Shown here piece after piece: positions 37,845-48,720 of a stretch of DNA of 64,000 nucleotides. The first letter of the stretch is position 1, and every line of letters starts with the position of its first letter. The notes beneath the pieces were generated by a model, which was not told the DNA's origin, searched no databases, and saw only the letters and a program-made list of their open reading frames with translations. The translations under genes were made by a program, and so were the position numbers. This stretch comes from Flaccisagitta enflata (taxonomy: Eukaryota > Chaetognatha > Sagittoidea > Aphragmophora), in contig OZ231126.1 in the NCBI GenBank assembly GCA_965153355.1, positions 13,082,001 to 13,146,000 on the forward strand, in the 5' to 3' direction.

Positions 37845-39390
37845 CGACTATTTTCCACATACACAGTTTTCTCCAAATGTGTGTCACACAACCAAATTTT
37901 TTTCTGAATGTGTGACATTTTACAACCAGATTTTCTCAAATGTATTTACAACCCAGTTTCTCCCGAAGTGTGTGTCACACAACCCAATTTCTCAGTGTGA
38001 CACATAACCCAGTTTTCCCCAAATGTGTCCTACAATAGTTTCAAATGTGTCTGGCCAATTTTTCTCCAAATGTGTCTATACAACCCCAGTTTTCTCTAAA
38101 TGTGTCAAACAACCAAGTTTTTCCTGAATGTGTCACAGACCACAGCACTACTCGAATGTGTGTCACACAGCCTAGTTTCTCCATTGTGTGTCACACAATT
38201 TTCTCTAAATGTGTCCACTGTGATTTTCACTCCGACCTATGTGTCACACAGCCGAAATTTCTCTGATGTATTATCATCAGTTTTCTCTGAATGTGTATCA
38301 CTGAAAGCCAGATTTTATGTTTACATAACCCAGTTCTATAAATGTGTCTGCAGCCTAGTTTTATCAGAATGTATGTTTCACAGCTTAATTTTCTCTGAAT
38401 GTGTGTCACACAAACTAGTTTTCTCCAAATGTGTGTCACACAGGCTAGATTTCTCCGAATGTGTGTCACACTTCTTAGTTTTCTCCAAATGTGTGTCACA
38501 TAGACTAGTTTTCTCCGAAAGTGTGTCACACTGCCTAGTTTTCTCAGAATGTGTGTCACTGTGACTAATTTTCTCCGAATGTGTGTTACATAGCCCAGTT
38601 TTCTCCAAATGTGTGTCAGACAGACTAGATTTCTCTGAATGTGTGTCGCACAGCCTAGCTTTCTCCAAATGTGTGTCACACAGCCTAACTTTCTGAATGT
38701 GTGTCTTTATTACATTTTCTCTGAATGTGTGCACACAGCTAGCTTTCAGTGTGTGTCACACAGCCTAAGCTTTCCCTGAATGTGTGTCACACAGCAAGTT
38801 TTCTCCATTGGCCTATCATATAACAGTTTTCTCCAGATATTGTGTGAAACAGCAGTTTTCTTTGAATGTGTCCTTACAGCTAATTCTCTGATGTGTGTCA
38901 CACCTTCTTTCAAATGTGTGTCACACAGCCCAATTTTCTCATTGTCACCTGTAGTTTCTCCAATGTGTGTTACACAACCCAGTTTTCTCTGAATGTGTGT
39001 CTCACAACCCAATTTTCTTGGATGTGTTACACAGCAATTTTCTCTCAAATGTGTGTCACACAGCCCAGATTTCTCGACCTGTGTCCATGACTGAATTTCT
39101 CCATTGTGTGTCACACCTTCAGATTTATCCATTGTGTCACATAACCAGTTTTCTCCAAATGTGTGTCACACAAGCAGTCTTTTCTGAATGTGTGTCACAT
39201 GATCTTTCTGAATGTGTGTCCTTTGTAGTCTTTTCAATTGTGTGTCTGCCAGAACCTAGTTTCTCCATTATGTGTCACACAACCTAGTTTTCTCCTGATG
39301 TGTGTCACTCAGCCCAGTTCTCTCTGATGTGTGTCACACAACCTAGTTTCTCTGAATGTGTGTCACTGGCAGTTTCTCAGTGTGTGTCGC
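37845..39390. repeat. 30 bp minisatellite (GTGTGTCACACAG core)
   Basis: About 1.5 kb of diverged units of the form AATGTGTGTCACACAGCC plus TAGTTTTCTCTG. Regular 30 bp periodicity around 38390-38690 opens frames on both strands, giving apparent 10-residue protein repeats. GTGTGTCACAC is itself near-palindromic. Confidence 0.92.
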
Positions 39391-39689
39391 CTAGCAGTTA
39401 TGAAGCCTAATGGTTATAATCTCCGCATAAGCCCCGCAGTTATGAGGACAAACGCGAGGCACCACAGGTGGCCAATATATAACACATTGTCTGAATATTT
39501 ATATTGGATTGTTTTTTGAATTATTGCATAATTAATTCATGTAATCCAAGTTATCGTGGAACACATTATCATGAACATCTTGTTTGTGATGCAAAAATCT
39601 GGTTGCACGACTATTTTCAGGTGGCGATAGCCGCGATAGCCACCTTTATTGTTTTCATTTACAATCGTTATCAAGAAGAAAATGCAAGT

Positions 39690-40253
39690 CCAACAGGTCG
39701 CCCAAGGGCAATATACGGTCAGCGATACCCATTGCCTGCCATTGCATGGTGTAAGTCGGAATGAGAGGAAGCAGGGCAGCGGCCCACCGCGGGGACAAGA
39801 ATACAACAGAAGATATGGGGACTTGTTTGTCGTTCATTACGTTTCCATCTGTCTGTCTGTCCATCTGTCTGTCCGTCCGTCCGTCTGTCCGTCTGTACCC
39901 CCAGCCCTTTTCAGGCAGGAAATCACCTTACTCCAGGCCCTTGAATCTGCCCTCTCCAGGTGACCTGAGTCAGGTCTGAAATTTTTTTTTTTTTTTTTTT
40001 TAGAAATTTTCTTCCTGGATTCCTGCCCGTCCAAGCCTTGAATATTAGAGGGCAGATTTAAGGCCTGAGAGGGCGGATTAGAGGCCTGAAAAGGCAGATT
40101 TAAGGCCTGAGAGGGCACATTCAAGCCCTGAGAGTGCAGATTTCAGGCTTGAGAGGGCCTGAGGGGGACAAACAAACGGATAAACAAACGAACGAACAAA
40201 AGTCCCCTTTGTTCTACAGGACTTTGTTCCCTACGGGACCCCTGCCACAAAAG
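39690..40253. mobile_element. F1 element downstream of the kelch gene
   Basis: CAACAGGTCGCCCAAGGGC at the left, GCAGGGCAGCGGCCCACCG, TCCGTCCG stretch, inverted GGCCTGAGAGGGC minisatellite at about 40040-40160, and a diverged inverted F1 module ending at 40253. It begins about 80 bases past the kelch-gene stop codon, so the 3' UTR may run into it. Confidence 0.75.
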
Positions 40254-40334
40254 CCTGGATGGAACAAACCGTCCACCATGCAGCAATGAGGTTCCTATGC
40301 AATGAAAAACGCAAACAATTTTAGCAGCGCAATT

Positions 40335-43300
40335 CTAGAAACGAATATTTAAAAGAGCCATAGCATTGGGGTGGTGTAGGCTGACAAAATATCCCCCCAC
40401 GCAAAGGATGGAGGCGCTATCTTCATCGGGAACATGGATGGCTGTATGATAAAATAGTCCTCCATTTTCACAGACTGCGGCAGGAAGAGGCGTTTCCTCT
40501 CTCCATTTTGTGTCTTTGACATCAAATATCATGACTTTGTTTGAACCGCCTTGCTTCGTTTGACCACCGATGAGAACCAATTCTCTCTCAGAAATTTTGG
40601 TGAGCGTGTGTGCACATATTCCTTCATGGAATCCTGTGTTGGCGATTTCCGTCCACTGCATCGTTCGCAAGTTCAAAGCGTGGAAGTCGTTGAATTGTTG
40701 TCCCGCACAATAACCACCATGAAAGTCGTTGAACCATCCACCATGAATGAAAACATTTTCTCCGATAAGCATGCAGCCAAAAGCATAACGAGGTTTTGGC
40801 GCGGCGCCGGTGGTGTGGACAAGAGTGTACGTATTGGTTGCTAGATCGAAGTGGTGTAGATCATTGCTGTAAAATAGTTCGTAGGTTTTGTTTTTGTTCC
40901 AGGCAACCAAGTCTTTTTTCGTTTCTTCGTCAGTTTCTTTTTTGACGCCAGCGAAGAAGTAAATTTTATGATTGAACAACCAGGTGCCTTGAAAGAACCT
41001 TGGAGCTGGAACATCGCCAATTGGATGAATCCTTTCAAATTTGCCATCAATGGTAAGTGTTGAGAAGGCGTTGGTGACAGAGACAGGGTTGCACTGGACA
41101 CCGCCCATCATATGGACGCTGTTGGCATAAACGGTAGAACCAACGTAAGTGCCAGCTGGATGTATTTCACCCGATACCCTCACTACTTTCCATACACCGA
41201 CGGGCGTCGATGGCAGTGGCAGTTGGTATGTGTAAATGATGTCTCTGGGGAGAGCCTCGCGTCGTCCACTAGTGACCTGATGACCACCCCAGAAGAGGAT
41301 TTGCCCATCCAAAACGGCACTGACAAATCCCATTCCGACAGGGATACGGGTTGCTGACTTCCATTCTCTTTGCGGAATTGGTGGCAACGGAATTGGCGCG
41401 CATTCGACGGAGGATATGACTGGCTCTGCAGAGAAAGGTTTCGTGAACAGCAAATTGTTAAATCGTCCGCGGTTGTCAGTGAAAGAAATGGAAGCGGCCA
41501 GGAATCTCGATGGAGAAAATCTCAATTTTAAGGGTTATGAAAAAAAAAATGGACCAAAATAATTCTTGAAAATGTAAGCCATAAGAACCCGTAATTCATT
41601 TGATCGTAAAAATTTCTCATATTTCTTTTTTTTTTTTTTTTTTCTATTGGCCTTTAAGGGCATAGACTGTTTCGGAGTGGTTTGAGTTTTTTACATGTCA
41701 TCAGTGATAAATTACCGTCTAATGAATGTAAACGATATCCATCTTCAGCAGTAAATCTTGCAGGATTGGGATACCCTTTGGTAGATAATTGAAGCCATAA
41801 ATGTGCGACAAAATGTTGGCAATTTGAGTTGGCAACGTGATATGGCTCCATCAGCTGACTCAATTTGCGCCCGTTAGGTCCTTTGTTTGAAACAGAAAGT
41901 GAAGATTTTCATGGGTTCGAATTCTAGAAAAACGGGAATCAGCTAAAAGAGGCTGCCTTAATGTTAAATGCCTTAGTGATAAAAATTTAAGTTCAGCAGC
42001 TTTATACATAGTATAAAAAAGTGTACCAGTAATGACGGCTATCACCGTGAGGAAAAAAGTTATAAGCATTGGTCACTTTTCACCAAGCTTTTATCTTCAG
42101 TCACTGCAAATTATTTTATTTGTTAATTCAAATCAAGAGCAATTGTATGTATTGATTGTACTGGAAATCAGAAAAAAGATAGGACCGAGCCAAATGAGTG
42201 AGATAAGCTAAAATGCTCAAAATCACTCAACCAGACAACCAGCTATGATCACTGATATGCTTTGTTGTATTTGCATGCTCACACGCACTTTTGAATGGTT
42301 GATTAAGCCATTGAAAATTGAAAAAACTAACTAAAATCTTAGACCATTTTGAAGCCCTTGAAAAACTCTTTCATTTGGCGCCAATCTGGTATCTCTATCT
42401 TTTTTCGTTTGGAAATGGCATTAGTTTGAGTAAAAATGTTGCCAAATTTGTTTTTGCAGTCCCTTTGAAAAGGTGCAAATTCAGCAAATGGTGTCTCCTT
42501 TCTCTGAAGCTCTAAACCGTTAAAGATACAGATCTGGGATTGGTCACAAATGAAAGATGATTTGAAAATCTTCAAAATCACTCTCTCTGTAAAATTTTTG
42601 TAATACTTTTTAAGTCAGTTTTATCATCAAATAAAAAGAGTACGTCTTTTTAATTTGCGATAGACTACTGGCAGTCAATGGGTGAAACATTTGTATTTTA
42701 AAATCAGAATAAAAGACTGAGCTAAATAAACTAGAATACTCAAAAACACCCACAGAGATGAGCAGCTATGCTCACTTATTTGCTTTCTTGAATTTGCTTG
42801 ATTAAACATGTATCAAAATATTTATTCAATTATCGCATTTGAAATCAGATAAAAAAAAAATGAGCTAAATGAGCTAGAACACTCAAAAACACCCTCACAG
42901 ATGAGCATCTATGCTCAGAAACATGTTTTCTCTTATTTGCATGCCAAAAAAAAAAACCCATGAATACACTCCTTTATTGATACTACACAAAATCATAAAA
43001 AATTGAAAAAAAAATCAATTAAAATTTTTTCCTAAACAAATCTTTAAAAATTCATAACTCAGAAGCATTTGTCATAGAATATTCTGCCTGGCGCCAAATG
43101 AAAGAGAATTATCAAATTTACTTACGCTATCAATTTCATTAGAGGGCTCATTCAGCCGGATGAGATTGTCAACGTTCCCATAAGAAAATAATAACCATGT
43201 TTCTCTGGAATATGTCAAAAAGTCGAAGACTGACTTCGACTTTTTTGCCGACAAATGAAAACCTTATTAGATCTACTTCATCGAGAAATATCTACATGCT

Positions 43301-44799
43301 GCGTCATTCACTAACTCCACTTGGAAAAACAGACTCAAAGTTTCACTTTCCCTCTCTACCTTTGTCATTCAACCAGGAGAGTAAGTCCAGAACCGTCGCA
43401 TCTTTCGGATAAAGCTCTGTGACAATTCGCTCCAATGATTTGAGCTTGTCTCGTTCTTTTCCGTTTCTTTGATGACGAATAATTGGTTTTTCTTCAGGGT
43501 TGCTTCTGCGGCACGACTGAAGAAGGATGCATTCTTGCCCCTTCTCGAGCGTGAAATATTCCCCCGACTTGGCTTCCATTTCGACGATGTGGTGTGACAA
43601 GGCATGGTCAGTCGCCTTGAACGGAACGAAAGCTTTAACGGGAAGGTCGATCTTGAAAGCGCTCACTTTGGTTATCTTCGAGCGAAGAGGCGAGTTGGTT
43701 GGCGCGGCGAAGATGCCGGTGTTTACATTCAGGACGTGAGAGAGATCGGAAAAGAATTCGTATCTAGCGTGAACTTCAGTGCCTTCATATTGGACGTAAA
43801 GGAGCTTTGACTGCCATAATCCACCAGTTGCCATAATTGGTACTGTTAGATGCTGTAACCCACAGTCAGGAAAACGATTTTGTCAATGATAGTTTACGTA
43901 ATAGATTTTCAGATCGACCCAGACTGCTGCATAGTTTGATGAGGCACGCCGAAAAAACGGGTTCACGGAGTGGAAGATCCGCTTCCTGGGCGCTTGTATT
44001 TCTGGTTTTTATTCGCAGCCTACCGGAATGCCAGCCGTTGAACAAATAAAAGACATATTGTATAGGTTCATGGATTAATTTCGAGATTTCTTTTGAATCA
44101 GTTGATAGAGGAAGTTGAGATTCCTTTTTGCCACCGTGATAAAAGATATTCCCAATTTACGTGTAAATTGGCTCCTCATTGTGTTAAAATGTGATTTCAG
44201 GACATGTGCCCATAATGAAGTAATCCCATCGTGTTCAGTTTCCTCGGAATTTACGTGCCAAGGGCCCAAGGGTGTATAAAGTTTAGTGGCTTTTGATTTC
44301 CCCATCCAAACCCGTTGATACATAATTTAATGTCCCCCCAACGGAGGAGGGGGTGGAATACTCAAATTTTTATGCACCTGCATTGACTCCGTCAACTCAC
44401 CTTTAAAGACTTTAAGCACTGTGCAGGCTTGTGAAAACTCAGTTCAATCCCTTTGCGCACTTCACTACATTGACTCACCTTTCAGCATTGTGTAGGCATG
44501 GAGCATTTTAGAATCTAATCAACTCATCTATGAGCACCGTACAAGCGTGTTATGATTCAATTAACTCATCTTTGAGCACTGAGCATGCGTAAAAGTTGAC
44601 TCACATTCAGCACTGTGTACGTAGGTGATTTATGACTCAGTTAACTCATCTTTGAGCATTATATAGGCGTATCGTATCCCAACTGAGTCAGTTAAACTGA
44701 CTACCTTTTCACCATTGTGTAGACGTGTTTTGACTCAATTGACTCACCTTTTCGACGTCTTTCTTGGTAGATGGCGTTCCAATCGTGCCAATCGATTTT
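40335..44799 (-). CDS. LRAT/NlpC-P60-like plus kelch propeller protein (predicted fusion)
   Basis: Exons in order: 44748-44799 (phase 0 in), 43360-43842, 41716-41880 and 40335-41425. All three joins are phase 1 and the set totals 1791 bases, 596 residues plus stop. Exon two has DHALSHHIVEME followed by GEYFTLEKGQECILLQ. Exon three has NSNCQHFVAHLW. A histidine followed about 97 residues later by an NC-x-HF cysteine is the order in LRAT/H-Rev107-type permuted papain-fold enzymes, many of which are acyltransferases or thiol hydrolases. The last exon has six kelch-like blades: FWGGHQ, MMGGVQ, FFAGVK, IHGGWF, LIGGQT and CVGGYF. Function is unknown. An N-terminal exon is missing; MATGG in exon two is an alternative start. 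Two separate adjacent genes remain possible. The kelch part is secure, the fusion is inferred from phase agreement. Confidence 0.68.
42180..43270. repeat. Dispersed repeat block in an intron of the kelch gene
   Basis: Contains relatives of 9950-10205 (at about 42320-42590) and 11480-12110 (at about 42700-43270), in the same order and orientation as around the lectin-like gene. Confidence 0.65.
44345..44747 (-). repeat. About 60 bp minisatellite containing splice-donor-like units
   Basis: Diverged units of GACTCACCTTT followed by AGCACTGTGTAGGCGTG. On the kelch-gene strand each carries AAAGGTGAGTC or a variant, the sequence of the real donor at 44747. The array starts at that donor. Confidence 0.75.
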
Positions 44800-44954
44800 C
44801 TGCGAGAGACAAAAGAAAACGAGGAGACAAAATTGATTCACACGTTGATTTTTATGTGGCCCGATGGTTTGTCTACGACTATAAGAGGTCGTGCCCGTCC
44901 GTGAGTCTGACGTGGATATTGGCTAACAACAACGAAAACATTACCGACCGCAAC

Positions 44955-45168
44955 AACAGCAACAACACCAACAACACCAACAACAACAACAACAACCACC
45001 ACCACCACCACCACCGCCACCACCGACCACCACCACCACACCACCACCACCACCATCACCACCACCACCACCACCACCCACCCACCACCCACCACCTACC
45101 ACCACACCACCACCACATATGTAACTATGAAAATATCCAACGACATCCTTAACAACAACCCTTAAAAT

Positions 45169-45249
<81 letters not shown>
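44955..45249. repeat. (CAA)n/(ACC)n array then (CT)n
   Basis: CAACAACA and ACCACC triplets at 44955-45115, then CT at 45172-45249. His, Pro, Gly and Val-rich frames here are artefacts. An F2-like fragment (CTATAAGAGGTCGTGCCCGTCCG) precedes it at 44875. Confidence 0.93.
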
Positions 45250-45252
<3 letters not shown>

Positions 45253-45291
45253 CTCTCTCTCTGTGTCTCTGTTTCTCTAGCACTATCTTAC

Positions 45292-45348
45292 ATTGACTAG
45301 ATCATTGCTAACGCTAGCGAGCTTGTTATTGAAACCGACTAAAATAAG
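45292..45348 (-). CDS. Possible upstream exon of the LRAT-like/kelch gene
   Basis: Fifty-seven bases open in phase 0 on the minus strand (LILVGFNNKLASVSNDLVN) lie between CTCTGTAACAG and GTAAGATAG. The outgoing phase fits the 44748-44799 exon. Support is only splice signals and phase, and no start codon is present. Confidence 0.3.
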
Positions 45349-45455
45349 CTGTTACAGAGGAGACTGAGTGAAGAAACTCGTCACTCTCCGTATTCAGTTT
45401 TTCGTGATTCCCAAACCTGGCTGGATATCTAATCAAGTCTCATTAGTGACGCAAG

Positions 45456-46736
45456 ATGGCGTATCAGGAAGATGAGGAAGGACTCTTGAATGACATTCTG
45501 GAGGGAAAAGACGGGCAGCGGGTTCAAGTCAAGTCCGAAGGCGAAGGTCTGACTCGACAGGGCTAAATCCATGCGTACAATTCACCAAGCATATCTATAC
45601 GAGAGGCTCTTTCATTCGTCAGTCCATCGTCAGTCCATCGTCTGTCAGTCCATCAGCAGTGTGTTAGCGCAATGATCGATTAAGAATATTCAAACTTAGA
45701 TTCTAGCATATTCACACGAGTATAAACGACGCTGACACCTGCAATGGGGTCCCGGAACAATATCGTATCGATTCTTTTTAATGTCAAAAGAGATGTTGAG
45801 CATCGAATCGTTGTAAAAACTTTTACTTTCCAATTGTTTTTTTTTAGTAGACACATTTTGGTTCAATTGAATGTGACCCTTTGATGAGACCGTACGACGC
45901 TGACACCTGCAATGGGGTCCCGGAACAATATCGTATCGATTCTTTTTAATGTCAAAAGAGATGTTGAGCATCGAATCGTTGTAAAAACTTTTACTTTCCA
46001 ATTGTTTACTTTCCAGTTGTTTTTTTTTAGTAGACACATTTTGGTTCAATTGAACGTGACCCTTTGATGAGACCGTTATCCACATCTCCGATCCAATCCA
46101 CCTGGCACTCAGCTCGTCTGTCTGCCGTTCTGTCCCTCTCTCTGTTCGTTTCTTCATCTTTCTGGCTATTTGACTGTCTGTCTGTCTGTCTGTTTTTCCG
46201 CCCGTCCAGTCTAATCCGTCGGTGCATCATTAAAGACAGCTTAAATGTTACCGTTAAGAACAGCTTCTTTTCCATCCCCCCCCCCCCAAAGATAAGACGT
46301 TTACGAAGTGGGAAATCAACGTAGATGTTTTCATGAGACCGGATCAAGCTGTTCATCTTCGTCGCCGAGGAAGATTCGAAGCGTTCAAAGAAACGCTCAA
46401 AGGTGAAAACCCTTTCTGCACCTCTTTGTTTTTTAGAAATGCCCGCCAGAGCGAAGCTTTGATTTAAGCAAATTCGTTCTAAGAAAATAGATAAAAGAAA
46501 CCCCTAATTGACCCAACCGTAACTACACGCCTACTTCAGTCAGGTGTGTCAAAATGCAATAGGTCTTCTGATCAGCGCATCATTATCGTTATGCCAACCA
46601 ATACATTCTGAATTCATTCAAAAAAGAAGTATCGTCGGAGCGACTCGGGTATCAACGCGAACGTCACAGCAGCACCGTTGGCGCCGCCACTTCCAGTGTC
46701 GCCAACCGACATGACGCCGACTATCGATTTGTTTGA
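45456..46736 (+). CDS. Candidate small gene, unknown product, three exons
   Basis: Exon 45456-45546 starts at an ATG in good context (AAGATGG) and encodes MAYQEDEEGLLNDILEGK then DGQRVQVKSEGE. Exon 46292-46402 encodes KTFTKWEINVDVFMRPDQAV then HLRRRGRFEAFKETLK. Their phases agree (1 to 1). The third exon is uncertain. With an acceptor at 46626 the frame stops at 46736, giving 103 residues. With acceptors at 46669 or 46672 another frame continues as APLAPPLPVSPTDMTPTIDL and reaches a strong donor at 46809 (AC|GTAAGAG), implying further exons. The first two exons are charged and hydrophilic. I recognise no domain. It lies head to head with the LRAT-like/kelch gene. Confidence 0.4.
45727..46076 (+). 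repeat. Tandem duplication of about 168-182 bp
   Basis: Copies 45727-45894 and 45895-46076 share GACGCTGACACCTGCAATGG through CCTTTGATGAGACCGT. The second has an extra 14-base TTACTTTCCAGTTG insertion and few other changes. It lies in the first intron of the candidate small gene. Confidence 0.92.
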
Positions 46737-46848
46737 TGTGAACGTTTGGGCAGTCAGATTCTTCGTGTACCAATTTCATAGTTACCTGAAGTGGTTCATG
46801 AACACGTAAGAGACAAGAAGCAGGAGAAAAAGTGAGATGGAAAACAAG

Positions 46849-46852
46849 AAAA

Positions 46853-46884
<32 letters not shown>

Positions 46885-47225
46885 GAGAAAGAAAGTCTTT
46901 CCCATTCACCTCGTCCCCTCCTTCGACCATTCCATAAAAGAGAGAAAGAAAGTCTTTCCCATTCACCTCGTCCCCTCCTTCGACCATTCCACCATTCCAT
47001 TTATCTCGTCCCGTCCCTCCCATTTTCCTCGTCTCCATCCCTCCCATTTTCCTCATCCCCGTCCTTCCCATTTTCCTCATCCCCGTCCTACCCGTTTATC
47101 TCGTCCCATTCTTCCCATTTTTCTCGTCCCCGTCCCTCCCAATTACCTCGTCCCGTCCTTCCCATATATCATCTCCCGTCCCTCCCATTTTCTTCATCCC
47201 CGTCCTTCCCATTAACCTCGTCCCC
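46849..47225 (+). repeat. (AAGA)n followed by a TCCCATTTTCCTCGTCCC minisatellite
   Basis: AAAGAAAG run at 46849-46891, a duplicated 46-base block near 46885-46980, then roughly 24 bp pyrimidine-rich units to 47225. Confidence 0.88.
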
Positions 47226-47329
47226 AACCCTCCGCAACCCTCTCTGTTGTCTTCTTAATTCCGTTTCACCATGTAACATGTATCAGGCCACCTGTCCGAT
47301 TTGTGTCACTTGCGTTGGATTAACTCATC

Positions 47330-48720
47330 CCTACCCCTTTGACTCACTCTTTCCCTGGGACTAAACCTTACCCTGAAATCAACCTTCAAACACTCAAAAC
47401 CTAAGCTTGATTACTTATCAATGCCTGAACTGAAACTGAGAATTTGTTTTCATTGTTAACCCTTTGACATTTAAAACAAAATAAGGCCCCTTTTTCCTAT
47501 CCCCAAAGAAACCTATTTTTCGGAACAGATTGTTGAAGAGGAAGGTCAGAAACATTCCATTCCTTTAGGATGAATGAGATTTTTAACAGACAGTGTCTTA
47601 CTACCAGAACAAGACATGAAACAGAAAGATACTGGAGAACAGGACATCATCAAGAGTCAAGATTGATTAAAAAATACAAAAAATTCATATATGAAACATG
47701 GCTGACGATTTTGATCAGGAGAAGACTATATCTGCAATATGCAAATGATTTCATGGTTTTCTAAAGGTGTAGCCAATCTCCCTCTTGTCCTGTTGTTTTA
47801 CAATAACTTGCTTTCCAAAACCAAAAATGTTTGATTGTATGATACACTTCATCAAAAGATTCTGCCTACCGAGTTCTCTATCCGTTGACTAAAATTTTGG
47901 CTTAATCCAAATCAAGGCCATTTTTGTAAGAGGAGAACAAGATTTTTTCACTTTCCTAGGGTCAGATTCAATCTCATTTGCATATTGTAGAGTGCAATTG
48001 AACCTCACTGTCTGTATCTTTTAATCAAATAATCTTTTCTTATTACATCAAAAATGCAGTTGATTGAAATTACATGCACTATCTATTTGATCTATACTTT
48101 GTTCATGTCAGAAGATATGTTTTATGATGTAGGTTTGATAGTTTCATTCACAGTGATGTGAAAAGTATTGTATAAATGAAATCACCCAAGGCATAGTCAG
48201 CCGCTGGCTGCTCTTATCATTCATTGTCTCAATCACTGGGGCTCGCTGCAACTTAACCTGATGTCCTCAGTAATATCTTTGCCCCTCCTTTAAGACATCT
48301 TAACTAACCTGTCAATACACTTTTAACCTCATGAGCAACCTTGCCTGTTTCAAATGAGAACAATCTATTTGTCTTCCACCCGTTTTACCGACCTTTGATG
48401 CAGCTAAAACAGTAAACAAGGCCAAGTGGGCCAATAGGGTGCGCCATGTGGATCATCGAACAAATGCATTACCGACCAACAGACACACTACCTGACCAAC
48501 CAACTGACACAGCCAGTTATAAAGGTGCTTAGGGACACCTGAAAAGACTTAGAAGAGACAATCTCATTTGCATATTGCAGCTCTATAGTGACCTTGAAAA
48601 AAACTTCCTGAATGTTCTGCTTTTAAGGCATGGATGGGTCTCTTGTAGATCATTGGTTCATTAGTCTAACAATCAAGTCCATCTCTTGATATCTGCAACC
48701 CTTAAGAGTCATTCCATAAT
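47330..48720 (+). repeat. Left copy of a 1.4 kb segmental repeat
   Basis: Matches 62550-64000 nearly base for base in the same orientation, from CCCTGGGACTAAACCTTACC to the GGTCCATTAGTCT region. Both contain a short frame with RQCLTTRTR, RYWRTGHHQESRLIK and RLYLQYANDF. The left copy has a frameshift ahead of it and the differences are not mainly silent, so I do not call a gene. Confidence 0.85.

Noticed and set aside
37845-39390. CRISPR-like array of 30 bp repeats
   Set aside because: The units are contiguous without unique spacers and the genome is eukaryotic; it is a minisatellite.
41910-41925. GGGTTCGAATTC as a tRNA B box
   Set aside because: No A box at the right distance and no cloverleaf; it lies in an intron.
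41860-42069. 70-residue minus-strand frame with a hydrophobic N-terminus
   Set aside because: It lies in the intron beside the NCQHF exon in another frame. I see no supporting splice sites or partner.
44075-44323. 82-residue minus-strand frame (WHVNSEETEHDG)
   Set aside because: It sits in the intron between the two upstream exons of the LRAT-like/kelch gene, with no phase-compatible splice sites and no recognised family.
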